From NCBI GenBank assembly GCA_964371995.1, contig CAYJPG010000097.1:1-11583 (forward strand): DNA of 11,583 bases, in the 5' to 3' direction. A program made the position numbers and the translations under genes. The notes below the pieces were generated by a model. It was given only the letters and a program-made list of their open reading frames with translations, ran no database searches and was not told the origin of the DNA. This document shows positions 1 through 7,379 of the stretch, piece after piece (position 1 is the stretch's first letter; the number at the start of each line of letters is the position of its first letter). The DNA is from SHZI01 sp964371995 (GTDB lineage: Bacteria; Pseudomonadota; Gammaproteobacteria; Steroidobacterales; GCA-2729495).

Positions 1-238
1 GTACTACATGAGTCGCGGTGGCTGGCTGGCAGCCGCCAGCCGTGCCCGCTACATCGTCGAACACTACGATGGGGCACCGGCCGTGGCCGAGTCGCTGAAG
101 ATCATGCTGGATGCCTACCGGCAACTCGGCATGCGTGACCAGGCCGACGACGTGCGACTGGTGATCGCCAGCAATTACCCGGACACGCTCAAGCAGGTCG
201 TCAAGGAAGAAAAGAAGCCCTGGTACAAGTTCTGGTAG
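1..238 (+). CDS. bamD: BamD outer-membrane assembly lipoprotein, C-terminal part (5' end outside window)
   Basis: Only the last 78 residues are present, read from base 2 and ending at TAG 236-238. BamD (older name ComL) is the essential TPR-repeat lipoprotein of the BAM complex, which inserts beta-barrel proteins into the outer membrane; it sits on the periplasmic face. The piece matches the last TPR region of the family: an 'AAASRARYIVEHY' helix followed by a 'SLKIMLDAYRQLGM' helix and an 'ASNYPD' turn, then a short basic/aromatic tail ending WYKFW. The lipobox and signal peptide lie outside the window. It is convergent with nadE. Its stop codon lies inside the left arm of a palindromic repeat (235-257), so the present C-terminus may have been set by that repeat. 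The BamD assignment rests on motif recognition alone. Confidence 0.85.
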   Translation, partial: YYMSRGGWLAAASRARYIVEHYDGAPAVAESLKIMLDAYRQLGMRDQADDVRLVIASNYPDTLKQVVKEEKKPWYKFW

Positions 239-299
239 GAGCGGCTTCAGCCGCGATCATGGCTTGAAGATTTGGAATCGCGGCTGAAGCCGCTCCTAC
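235..299. repeat. Inverted pair of GTAG-headed REP-like arms between bamD and nadE
   Basis: Two perfect 23-bp inverted arms lie at 235-257 and 277-299, with a 19-nt spacer at 258-276. Each arm starts with GTAG at its outer edge and contains its own small hairpin, GCGGC-TTCA-GCCGC. This is the layout of REP elements paired into a BIME. GTAG-headed REPs are known in Stenotrophomonas (SMAG elements) and Pseudomonas and are linked to RAYT transposases; that link is family knowledge, and no RAYT gene is present here. The arms contain the TAG stop of bamD (236-238) and, on the other strand, the TAG stop of nadE (296-298). The hairpin may also protect or end both convergent transcripts, though there is no clear T-run. 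Confidence 0.9.
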
Positions 300-1936
300 G
301 CCTTGTGGCGGTAGCCCGAAGTGATCGGATAGCGCCAGTCGCGGCCAAAGGCCCGCCCGGAAATCCGTACGCCCGGCGGCGCCTGCCGGCGCTTGTACTC
401 GGCGCGACGCACCATCTCCAGAACCCGCACGACCACTTCCCGGTCGAAGCCGTGCGCGGCGATCTCGTCCACCGAACGGTTGTCGATAATCAGCGCATCG
501 AGTATTGCGTCAAGCACCGGATAGGGCGGCAGTGAATCGCTGTCCTGCTGATCCGGACGCAACTCGGCGCTCGGTGGACGGCTAATCACGCGCTCGGGAA
601 TCACCGCGCCGATGCTGTTGCGATAGCGGGCCAGTTCGTAGACGAGGGTCTTCGTGCAATCCTTGATCGGCGCGAAACCGCCGGCCATGTCGCCGTAGAG
701 CGTCGCGTAGCCGACCGCCATCTCGCTCTTGTTGCCGGTCGCCAGCACCATCCGGCCGCTCTTGTTGGAGATCGCCATCAGCAGGATGCCGCGGCAGCGC
801 GACTGGATGTTTTCCTCGGTCGCATCCTCCGGCAGCCCGGCAAACAGCGATGCCAGCGAGTTGCGCGTGGCCTCGACCATCGGCTCGATCGGCAGCACCT
901 GGTAGTCGACGCCCATCTGCTGCGCCTGCAAGGCAGCGTCCTCGATGCTCATCGCCGCCGTATAGCGGTAGGGCATCATCACCGCCTGCACCGCCATCGC
1001 ACCCAGCGCATCGACCGCCAGCGCCAGGGTCAGCGCAGAATCGATGCCGCCGGACAGTCCGAGCACCACGCCGGGGAAACCGTTCTTGTGGACGTAATCG
1101 CGTATGCCCGTGAGCAGCGCCGCATAGACGCTGGGCACATCGTCGAGCAGCGGCACGACGGTGCCCGACACCGGTGCAAGCCGCCCGTCTGGCTCACGGC
1201 GAAAGCGCAGCAAATGCAGTCCGGCCGCAAAAGCCGGCGCACGAAACACGATCTGGCCATCGGCATCAGCGACACAGGAGCCGCCGTCGAAGACCAGCTC
1301 GTCCTGGCCGCCGACCAGATTGAGATAGGCGAGCGGCCGGCCGGTTTCCACAGCGCGTGCCGCGATCACCGCTTCGCGACGTGCCTGCTTGCCGGTTTCG
1401 AAGGGCGAGCCGTTGACGACCAGCAGCAGTTCCGCTCCGGCCGCGACGGAGCGCGCCGGCAAGCCGGGCTGCCAGATATCTTCACAGATGCCGAGACCGA
1501 GCTTGAAGCCGCGAAATTCAACAACCACCGGACCGCCGCCGGGTGTGAAATAGCGCTGCTCGTCGAACACGCTGTAGTTCGGCAGGCAGCACTTGCGATA
1601 GTTGGCGAGCTGCCTGCCGCCCGCGAACAGCGCCACGGAATTATAGATGCGCTGATCCGCGAATTCGGGATAACCGACCAGTACCCCAATCTCACCGCTC
1701 TCCGCACAGATTCGATCGAGGCCCTCGGCGAGCTGCCGCCTCAGTCCGGCATGGAAGAGCAGGTCTTCCGGCGGGTAGCCGCACATGGCGAGTTCGGGAA
1801 AGACCACCAGGTCGGCGCTCTTTGCCTGCCGGACCTGATGCAACACGGCGATGATCTTGTCGGTGTTGCCACTGACATCGCCAACCGGGAAATCCTGCTG
1901 GGCTAGCGCGATACGGAGTTCCGGTGAGCCTGGCAT
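296..1936 (-). CDS. nadE: Glutamine-dependent NAD+ synthetase
   Basis: The protein has 546 residues. It makes NAD+ from deamido-NAD+ (nicotinic acid adenine dinucleotide) with ATP, taking ammonia from glutamine; this is the last step of NAD+ synthesis, in the cytoplasm. The N-terminal half is a nitrilase-fold glutaminase with the expected catalytic triad: E48 (FPEL), K115 (YRKCCLPNY) and C151 (GICEDIW). The C-terminal half is the synthetase, with the PP-loop LGLSGGIDS at about 292-300 and ATGNKSE at about 399-405, and ends in the usual RDWRYPITSGY. Length fits the two-domain bacterial form. The ATG at 1934-1936 begins 7 nt after the sucD stop, with no strong ribosome binding site, so translation is probably coupled to sucD. 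The stop codon lies in a repeat arm (277-299). Confidence 0.95.
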   Translation of the reverse strand: MPGSPELRIALAQQDFPVGDVSGNTDKIIAVLHQVRQAKSADLVVFPELAMCGYPPEDLLFHAGLRRQLAEGLDRICAESGEIGVLVGYPEFADQRIYNSVALFAGGRQLANYRKCCLPNYSVFDEQRYFTPGGGPVVVEFRGFKLGLGICEDIWQPGLPARSVAAGAELLLVVNGSPFETGKQARREAVIAARAVETGRPLAYLNLVGGQDELVFDGGSCVADADGQIVFRAPAFAAGLHLLRFRREPDGRLAPVSGTVVPLLDDVPSVYAALLTGIRDYVHKNGFPGVVLGLSGGIDSALTLALAVDALGAMAVQAVMMPYRYTAAMSIEDAALQAQQMGVDYQVLPIEPMVEATRNSLASLFAGLPEDATEENIQSRCRGILLMAISNKSGRMVLATGNKSEMAVGYATLYGDMAGGFAPIKDCTKTLVYELARYRNSIGAVIPERVISRPPSAELRPDQQDSDSLPPYPVLDAILDALIIDNRSVDEIAAHGFDREVVVRVLEMVRRAEYKRRQAPPGVRISGRAFGRDWRYPITSGYRHKA

Positions 1937-1943
1937 CGGCGCA

Positions 1944-2813
1944 TCAGCGCATCAGTTCAAGCATCGCGCTGCCGAGTTCGGCGGGTGAGCGGACGGTGCG
2001 TACCTTCGCTGCTTCAAGCGCGGCGAACTTGGCGTCTGCCGTACCTTCACCGCCGGAGATGATGGCGCCGGCATGGCCCATGCGCTTGCCCGGCGGTGCC
2101 GTCACACCGGCGATGTAAGCGACGACCGGCTTGGTGACATGCTTCTGGATGTAGCGGGCGGCGGCCTCTTCATCCGTGCCACCGATCTCGCCGACCATGA
2201 TCACGCCTTCTGTGGCCGGGTCCTGCTGGAACAGCTTCAGGCAGTCGATGAAGTTCATGCCGCGGATCGGATCGCCGCCGATGCCCACGCAGGTGGACTG
2301 GCCGATGCCGGTGCGCGTGGTCTGGTAGACCGCTTCGTAGGTCAAGGTGCCGGAGCGCGAGACGATGCCGATCTTGCCGGGCTTGTGGATGAAGCCGGGC
2401 ATGATGCCGATCTTGCATTCGCCCGGCGTGATGATGCCCGGGCAGTTGGGGCCGATCAGCCGGCAATCGTGGTCCTTGAGACCGGCCTTCACGCGCACCA
2501 TGTCGAGCACCGGAATGCCCTCGGTGATGCAAACGATCAGCTTGATGCCGGCATCGGCCGCCGCGAGTATCGAGTCTGCCGCTGCCGGTGCCGGCACGAA
2601 AATCATGCTGACATCGGCGCTTGTTGCGCGCACTGCTTCCGGCATGGTGTTGAACACCGGCAGCCCGAGGTGCTCTTCACCGCCACGGCCTGGCGTCACA
2701 CCGGCGACGATCTGCGAGCCGTACTCGATGCACTGCTGCGCGTGAAAGGAGCCCTGTCTGCCGGTCAGGCCCTGGCAGATGATGCGGGAATTCTTGTTGA
2801 CGAGAATGCTCAT
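1944..2813 (-). CDS. sucD: Succinyl-CoA synthetase alpha subunit
   Basis: The protein has 289 residues, the normal length for SucD. With SucC it interconverts succinyl-CoA and succinate in the TCA cycle, with substrate-level phosphorylation of ADP or GDP. The N-terminal CoA-binding Rossmann domain shows GLTGRQGSFH (about 15-24). The ligase domain carries the phosphorylated histidine H247 in GHAGAIISGG (246-255). GPNCPGI (121-127) and VSRSGTLTYE (151-160) are also family signatures. The ATG at 2811-2813 has only a weak AGAG-type site upstream. It is second in a sucC-sucD-nadE unit. Unusually, 106 nt holding a palindromic repeat pair separate it from sucC, whereas these genes usually nearly touch in proteobacteria. 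Confidence 0.97.
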   Translation of the reverse strand: MSILVNKNSRIICQGLTGRQGSFHAQQCIEYGSQIVAGVTPGRGGEEHLGLPVFNTMPEAVRATSADVSMIFVPAPAAADSILAAADAGIKLIVCITEGIPVLDMVRVKAGLKDHDCRLIGPNCPGIITPGECKIGIMPGFIHKPGKIGIVSRSGTLTYEAVYQTTRTGIGQSTCVGIGGDPIRGMNFIDCLKLFQQDPATEGVIMVGEIGGTDEEAAARYIQKHVTKPVVAYIAGVTAPPGKRMGHAGAIISGGEGTADAKFAALEAAKVRTVRSPAELGSAMLELMR

Positions 2814-2837
2814 GCTGATTGCTCTGCTTGTACAAGC

Positions 2838-2896
2838 GTAGGAGCGCCTTCAGGCGCGATATTAGGCTGAAGAATCGCGGCTGAAGCCGCTCCCAC
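2838..2896. repeat. Inverted pair of REP-like arms between sucC and sucD
   Basis: Arms lie at 2838-2860 and 2874-2896, with a 13-nt spacer. The left arm is a variant with stem GCGCC-TTCA-GGCGC; the right arm has the common stem GCGGC-TTCA-GCCGC but a GTGG rather than GTAG head. Both stem sides changed together, so the small hairpin is kept. The spacer shares GGCT-GAAGA and the junction AATCGCGG with the spacer of the pair at 235-299, which suggests that the whole pair is one element. It lies in the mRNA between two cotranscribed genes whose products work 1:1. Confidence 0.88.
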
Positions 2897-2919
2897 AGAA
2901 GGCGCGGTATCCGGGAACC

Positions 2920-4080
2920 TCATGACAGCGCTGCCACAGCCTTGCGGGCTGCATCGGCGAGATCGTCGGCCGGAATGATGGCGAGGCCGCTGTCTTTCAG
3001 CATCGCCCGACCCTGTTCGACGTTGGTGCCTTCAAGGCGAACGATCACCGGCACCGCAACCTTTACGTCGCGCACCGCGCGCACCACGCCCTCGGCGATC
3101 AGGTCGCAACGCACGATGCCGCCGAAGATGTTGACGAGAATGGCCTTCACGTCCGGGTTGGACAGGATCAGTTTGAACGCTGCCGCTACCCGCTCGGGCG
3201 TTGCGCCACCGCCGACATCCAGAAAGTTCGCGGGCTCACCGCCGTGCAGCTTGATCAGGTCCATGGTCGCCATCGCCAGACCGGCGCCGTTGACCATGCA
3301 GGCGATATTGCCGTCGAGCGACACGTAGTTGAGGTCGTGCTCGGCAGCACGCCGCTCCATCTCGTCTTCCTGGCTCGGGTCGCGCATGGTCTGCAGCTCG
3401 CGCTGACGGAACAGGGCGTTTTCTTCGATGTTGATCTTGGCATCCAGCGACAACAGATCACCGGCCTTGGTGACGATCAGCGGATTGATCTCGACCAGGC
3501 TCGCATCGCATTCGTTGCACAACCGGTAAAGCTTGGTGGCCAGATCGACAAACTGCTTGACCTGCTCGTGATTGAGGCCCAGCCCGTAAGCCAGCTGGCG
3601 TGCCTGGTAGGGCTGCAGGCCAGCGCCCGGATTGATCGCGACGCTGAGGATCTGTTCGGGGGTCTTCGCCGCAACTTCCTCGATATCCATGCCACCGGCC
3701 GACGAGGCGATAAAGGCGATGCGTTCGCGGGAGCGGTCGACGAGCAGGCTCAGATAGAGTTCGCGGTCGATCTCGCTGCCCGCCTCCACATAGACCTGGT
3801 TGACCGGCATGCCCTGCGGGCCGCTCTGCTTCGTGACGAGCCGGGTGCCGAGCATGGCCCGGGCCAGCTGGCCGACCTCCTCGGCACTGCGCGCGAGCTT
3901 GACGCCGCCAGCCTTGCCGCGCCCGCCGGCGTGGACCTGGGCCTTGACCACCCAGACCTTGCCACCGATACGCCCGGCAGCATCAGCCGCCTGGGTCGGG
4001 GTGCTGGCGACCTCGCCTGAGGGGACCGGGATGCCGAAACGGTGGAACAGTTCTTTGGCCTGGTATTCGTGCAGATTCAT
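2920..4080 (-). CDS. sucC: Succinyl-CoA synthetase beta subunit (ATP-grasp)
   Basis: The protein has 386 residues, the standard SucC length, and starts with the conserved MNLHEYQAKELF, which fixes the ATG at 4078-4080. It carries the nucleotide-binding ATP-grasp domain of succinyl-CoA synthetase: VKAQVHAGGRGKAGGVK (about 45-61), metal-binding EINP (197-200) and SLDAKIN (211-217). The C-terminal CoA-ligase domain has GNIACMVNGAGLAMATMD (257-274), NIFGGIVRCD (317-326) and RLEGTN (348-353), which contact SucD. It is first in the leftward sucC-sucD-nadE unit and divergent from pilS. A short CAGG about 8 nt before the ATG may be the ribosome binding site. No anomalies were seen. Confidence 0.97.
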   Translation of the reverse strand: MNLHEYQAKELFHRFGIPVPSGEVASTPTQAADAAGRIGGKVWVVKAQVHAGGRGKAGGVKLARSAEEVGQLARAMLGTRLVTKQSGPQGMPVNQVYVEAGSEIDRELYLSLLVDRSRERIAFIASSAGGMDIEEVAAKTPEQILSVAINPGAGLQPYQARQLAYGLGLNHEQVKQFVDLATKLYRLCNECDASLVEINPLIVTKAGDLLSLDAKINIEENALFRQRELQTMRDPSQEDEMERRAAEHDLNYVSLDGNIACMVNGAGLAMATMDLIKLHGGEPANFLDVGGGATPERVAAAFKLILSNPDVKAILVNIFGGIVRCDLIAEGVVRAVRDVKVAVPVIVRLEGTNVEQGRAMLKDSGLAIIPADDLADAARKAVAALS

Positions 4081-4108
4081 GGCGCGCGCCTGAGCGGGGA
4101 AGGCGCGT

Positions 4109-4136
4109 ATTGTGGGCGAATCAGTCGCACTGTCAA
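4109..4136 (-). promoter_or_regulatory. Sigma70-type promoter for sucC
   Basis: Read on the minus strand, a perfect -35 TTGACA (4136-4131) is followed after 16 nt by CACAAT (4114-4109), a 4/6 match to the -10 box. The start of transcription would fall near 4102, giving a leader of about 20 nt before the sucC ATG. The position fits the first gene of the unit. A palindrome, GGCGCGCGCC, lies right against the start codon (4081-4090); its role is unknown. Confidence 0.6.
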
Positions 4137-4273
4137 ACCGCAGCCTGACCCGCCGGGCAGAGACATCGACCTGGGCCAGGCAGCGGGGGAAGTGGGAAAG
4201 GCGTCACGCTTTCAGGGAAGCGGGCATACATAATGTGTCTGCTCAGGTCTCCTGGAACACGCAAACCGGATCG

Positions 4274-5926
4274 ATGGCGACAGCTGAACACACACTGACC
4301 GCACCAACCGGCGCCGCACCGGAACCCGCCGCGCGGAGCATCGGCAACGATACCTCGCGCCGCATGCTGCGCTTTGTGGCGATATTCCGCGCCGTGGTCG
4401 CCATCGTCTTGCTGGCGATCGCGCTCGGTTTCCGCGATCCGCAGCTGCTCGGCATCCGCGACGCCGGGCTGTTTCTGGCCAGCACCTCAAGTTACTGCCT
4501 GTTTGCCCTGCTGCTGCTGGTCTGGCAGTGGCGCCGGCCGGTCATCGTGCCCCGTCTCGTGCTGGTGGAACTGCTCATCGACGTGCTGGCCATCGGCCTG
4601 CTGATGTACGCCAGCAGCGGGGTACGCAGCGGTCTCGGCGGCCTGCTGGTGGTGTTTGTCGGTGCAGCGAGCCTGTCGCTCCAGGGCCGGCAGGCCTTTT
4701 TTGGCTCCGCCATCGCTGCCCTCGCCGTACTCGCCGAGCAGTCGCTGCGCGTCCTCGAGCACGGTGCGCCCAGCGGTGATTTCGTCGCCGCCGGCGTGCT
4801 CGGCGCCATCATCTTCATGATCGCCTCGGCTGCCTATCCGCTGGCCCGGCGCCTCGAGGAAAGCGAGGCGCTGGCCCGGCAACGCGGTATCGATCTCGCC
4901 AATCTCGCCCAGTTGAATGACTACATCATCCAGAACCTGCGCGAGAGCATCGTCGTGGTGGATGCAGCCAACCGGGTGCGGCTCATCAATCAATCCGCCG
5001 CCGAGCACACGGGTATCCGCACCCGCGAACCGGGCCAGGATCTCGCGCAGCTGGCACCACATCTGCACCGCATGCTGAGCGACTGGCGCCGGCAGGGGAA
5101 TCCGCTCCTGCAACCGCCGTCCTTCCTTTCCGCCGACGGCAGCACGCGCATCAACGCCTATCTCGCACCGCTCGGCGGCGGGGAAGACGGTCCGGTGCTC
5201 ATGTTTCTCGAAGATGCGGGGCTGCTCAGCCAGAAGGTCCAGCAGACCAAGCTGGCGGCACTCGGCCGGCTGTCGGCGAGCATCGCCCACGAGATCCGCA
5301 ATCCGGTCGGCGCACTGAGTCATGCCAGCCAGCTGCTCGAAGAATCGCCCCGGCTGAGCGCCGACGACCGGCGACTGATCGACATCATTCGCACCAATTC
5401 CGGACGGGTTAACGAGATCATCGAAAACGTGCTGCAGCTTTCGCGGCGCGAGACCAGCCGTCCCGAGCTGATCTACCTGGCCGGCTGGAGCCGTGATTTT
5501 GCGGCCGAGTTCAGCTCGACGCTGGAGCTGCACGAGGGCCAGATCAGCGTCACGAGCACCGAGGACGTCGAAGTACGCGTGGATCCCGGCCATCTGCGGC
5601 AGATCGTCTGGAACCTGTGCGAAAACGCCATCAAATACGGCAGCAGCAACGGCGGCATCGCCGTGGAAATCGCTTTCGGACGTCAGTCCGGCAACCGTCG
5701 ACCGTATCTTGAGGTCAGCGATCGTGGTGCGGGTATCCCCGAAGAAATGCGTGAACAGATTTTCGAGCCCTTCGCCACCGGGCGCAGCGGCGGCACCGGA
5801 CTCGGCCTGTTCATCTCGCGCGAACTCTGCGAGTGCAATCGCGCTGCACTAGTGTATGAAGCCCGCCGCGGCGGCGGCAGCGTGTTCCGGATCGTATTCG
5901 CTGATCCGGCGCGCTGGGAAAACTGA
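4274..5926 (+). CDS. pilS: PilS sensor histidine kinase of the type IV pilus two-component system
   Basis: The protein has 550 residues from the ATG at 4274. PilS autophosphorylates in the inner membrane and passes phosphate to PilR to control pilin transcription. Residues about 33-192 hold roughly six hydrophobic segments, as in Pseudomonas PilS. A PAS-like region (about 212-310) follows, then the HisKA domain with phospho-accepting H339 in SASIAHEIRNP. The ATPase domain has the N box NLCENAIKY (447-455), G1 DRGAGI (483-488), F box IFEPF (496-500) and G2 GGTGLGLF (506-513). The frame stays open upstream to a GTG at 4112, but that codon lies in the sucC promoter and the added residues look unlike the family. 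A GTG at 4235 is possible but less likely. pilR begins 16 nt downstream. Confidence 0.93.
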   Translation: MATAEHTLTAPTGAAPEPAARSIGNDTSRRMLRFVAIFRAVVAIVLLAIALGFRDPQLLGIRDAGLFLASTSSYCLFALLLLVWQWRRPVIVPRLVLVELLIDVLAIGLLMYASSGVRSGLGGLLVVFVGAASLSLQGRQAFFGSAIAALAVLAEQSLRVLEHGAPSGDFVAAGVLGAIIFMIASAAYPLARRLEESEALARQRGIDLANLAQLNDYIIQNLRESIVVVDAANRVRLINQSAAEHTGIRTREPGQDLAQLAPHLHRMLSDWRRQGNPLLQPPSFLSADGSTRINAYLAPLGGGEDGPVLMFLEDAGLLSQKVQQTKLAALGRLSASIAHEIRNPVGALSHASQLLEESPRLSADDRRLIDIIRTNSGRVNEIIENVLQLSRRETSRPELIYLAGWSRDFAAEFSSTLELHEGQISVTSTEDVEVRVDPGHLRQIVWNLCENAIKYGSSNGGIAVEIAFGRQSGNRRPYLEVSDRGAGIPEEMREQIFEPFATGRSGGTGLGLFISRELCECNRAALVYEARRGGGSVFRIVFADPARWEN

Positions 5927-5932
5927 AGCAGC

Positions 5933-5937
5933 GGAGA
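5933..5937 (+). promoter_or_regulatory. Ribosome binding site fixing the pilR GTG start
   Basis: GGAGA ends 5 nt before the GTG at 5943. There is no ATG near the conserved receiver start, so this site supports GTG initiation right after pilS. Confidence 0.7.
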
Positions 5938-5942
5938 CCAGC

Positions 5943-7373
5943 GTGGCAAAACCAATCGCCCTCGTCGTCGATGACGAACCCGATATCCGGGAACTGCTCG
6001 GCATCACCCTGGAACGCATGGATATCGATGTCTGTGCCTGTGCCGATATCGCTGCGGCAAAGGCGCAGCTGACGCGACGCGAATTCCAGCTCTGCCTGAC
6101 CGACATGCGTCTGCCGGACGGCGATGGCATCGACCTGATCGAGTGGATGCAGCTGCGCGGCATCGGCACGCCGGTGGCGGTGATCACCGCCCACGGCAAT
6201 GTGGAAACCGCCGTGCGTGCGCTGAAGGCCGGCGCCTTCGATTTCATCTCCAAGCCGGTGGATATCAAGGTGCTGCGCAAGCTGGTCGGCAGCGCACTGA
6301 AAGTGCCACACACCGGCGTGACCGGCGGAAAGGCGCAGCTGCTCGGCAACTCCGCTGCCATCGAGCAATTGCGCGAAACCATCGCCAAGGTCGCACGCAG
6401 CCAGGCACCAGTGCACATCACCGGCGAGTCCGGCACCGGCAAGGAACTGGTGGCGCGCATGATCCACGAGCAGGGCTCACGGGCCGAGGCGCCCTTCGTA
6501 CCGGTGAATTGCGGCGCGATTCCCGGCGAATTGATGGAGAGCGAGTTCTTCGGCCATCGCAAGGGCTCCTTTACCGGCGCCGTCAGCGACAAGGAAGGAC
6601 TATTCCAGTCCGCCGAGGGCGGTACGCTGTTCATGGACGAGATCGCCGACCTGCCGCTGCCCATGCAGGTAAAACTGCTGCGCGTGATCCAGGAAAAGTC
6701 GCTGCGGCCAGTGGGCCAGACGGCCGAAGTGCCGGTCGATGTGCGCATCCTGTCCGCGACCCACAAGGATCTGCGCGCGCTGGTGGCCAGCGGCCACTTC
6801 CGCGAAGACCTCTACTACCGGATCAATGTCATCGAGTTGCGCGTGCCGCCGCTGCGCGAACGCGGCGATGACACCCTGCTGCTCACCCGCCACATCCTCG
6901 CGCGTCTGGCCGCCGGCATGGGCCTGCCGCCGCCGGAACTGAGTGCGGGCGCGCGCGCCAGGCTCGCCGGCTACCGCTTTCCCGGCAATGTGCGTGAACT
7001 GGAAAACATCCTCGAGCGGGCCATCGCGCTCTCCGGCGATGAAATCGCCGCCGACGACATCCACCTCCAGCAACCCGCCGCCACCGTGGGAGCCGGGGTA
7101 ACCCCCCACACCCGAGGCCNNNNNNNNNNGGCTTCAGCCGCGATCCCGGTAGGAGCGCCTTCAGGTGCGATCGGGCCGGGGATCGCGGCTGAAGCCGCTC
7201 CTACGGCCGCTCCCACCACCCCCCATCTCGGCGACCGCCTGGAGCTGTTGGAACGCGAAACCATCGTCAAGGCGCTGGAAGAGAACCGCTACAACAAGAC
7301 CGTCACCGCAAAGAAACTCGGCCTGACGCTGCGCGCCCTGCGCTACCGGATGCAGAAGCTCGGCATCGACTGA
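5943..7373 (+). CDS. pilR: PilR sigma54-dependent response regulator, with repeat-derived linker and assembly gap
   Basis: The product has about 476 residues, including 4 unknown ones at the N run. Phosphorylated PilR activates sigma54 RNA polymerase at the pilA promoter. The receiver domain (about 1-120) has the D10/D11 acidic pair, phospho-acceptor D54, T82 and K104. The AAA+ domain (about 130-365) has Walker A GESGTGKE (161-168), the sigma54-contact loop GSFTGA (208-213) and Walker B around LFMDEIAD (229-236). The Fis-type helix-turn-helix is at about 440-476. Residues about 382-425, between the last two domains, are Ala/Gly/Pro-rich and are encoded by palindromic repeat arms. The frame continues across the Ns only if the real gap length is 10 modulo 3; otherwise the gene would be broken. 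The GTG start is preferred to upstream codons because of its ribosome binding site and because it begins at the conserved receiver fold. Confidence 0.93.
   Translation: MAKPIALVVDDEPDIRELLGITLERMDIDVCACADIAAAKAQLTRREFQLCLTDMRLPDGDGIDLIEWMQLRGIGTPVAVITAHGNVETAVRALKAGAFDFISKPVDIKVLRKLVGSALKVPHTGVTGGKAQLLGNSAAIEQLRETIAKVARSQAPVHITGESGTGKELVARMIHEQGSRAEAPFVPVNCGAIPGELMESEFFGHRKGSFTGAVSDKEGLFQSAEGGTLFMDEIADLPLPMQVKLLRVIQEKSLRPVGQTAEVPVDVRILSATHKDLRALVASGHFREDLYYRINVIELRVPPLRERGDDTLLLTRHILARLAAGMGLPPPELSAGARARLAGYRFPGNVRELENILERAIALSGDEIAADDIHLQQPAATVGAGVTPHTRGXXXXASAAIPVGAPSGAIGPGIAAEAAPTAAPTTPHLGDRLELLERETIVKALEENRYNKTVTAKKLGLTLRALRYRMQKLGID
7120..7129. other. Assembly gap (10 Ns) inside pilR
   Basis: Ten undetermined bases sit directly before GGCTTCAGCCGCGAT, the last 15 bases of a repeat arm. 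The gap therefore probably hides the arm's GTAGGAGC head (7122-7129) plus two unknown bases. Short-read assemblies often break at such repeats. The true length is not known from this sequence. Confidence 0.95.
7122..7204. repeat. Cluster of three REP-like arms inside the pilR coding region
   Basis: The arms are 7122-7144 (first 8 bases in the N gap, inferred), 7149-7171 (variant stem GCGCC-TTCA-GGTGC with one G-T pair) and, inverted, 7182-7204 (perfect reverse complement of the common arm). Spacers are 4 and 10 nt and differ from those of the other two pairs. Half-arm traces GTGGGAGC (7086-7093) and GCTCCCAC (7209-7216) flank the cluster as an outer inverted pair. In the pilR phase the forward arms read VGA(A/P)S(A/G)AI and the inverted arm reads IAAEAAPT, so no stop arises. 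Confidence 0.88.
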
Positions 7374-7379
7374 GGCCGG

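Noticed and set aside
4229..4234. CATAAT as a -10 box for pilS
   Set aside because: It matches 5 of 6 positions, but no acceptable -35 box lies 16-18 nt upstream, so it is not supported as a promoter.
4112..4273. Extension of pilS to a GTG at 4112 (604 residues)
   Set aside because: The GTG lies inside the sucC promoter, and the added 54 residues have no membrane-sensor features. The ATG at 4274 gives a normal PilS N-terminus.
4487..5593. Long open frame of 368 codons on the minus strand opposite pilS
   Set aside because: It is the antisense shadow of a well-supported kinase gene in GC-rich DNA; its product has no recognisable domain. The same holds for 1088-1906 (+), 2073-2870 (+), 3244-4020 (+) and 9042-9992 (-).
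7122..7204. CRISPR-like array in pilR
   Set aside because: The repeats are inverted as well as direct, the spacers are only 4-10 nt, and the same palindromes occur elsewhere in inverted pairs; this is a REP/BIME pattern.
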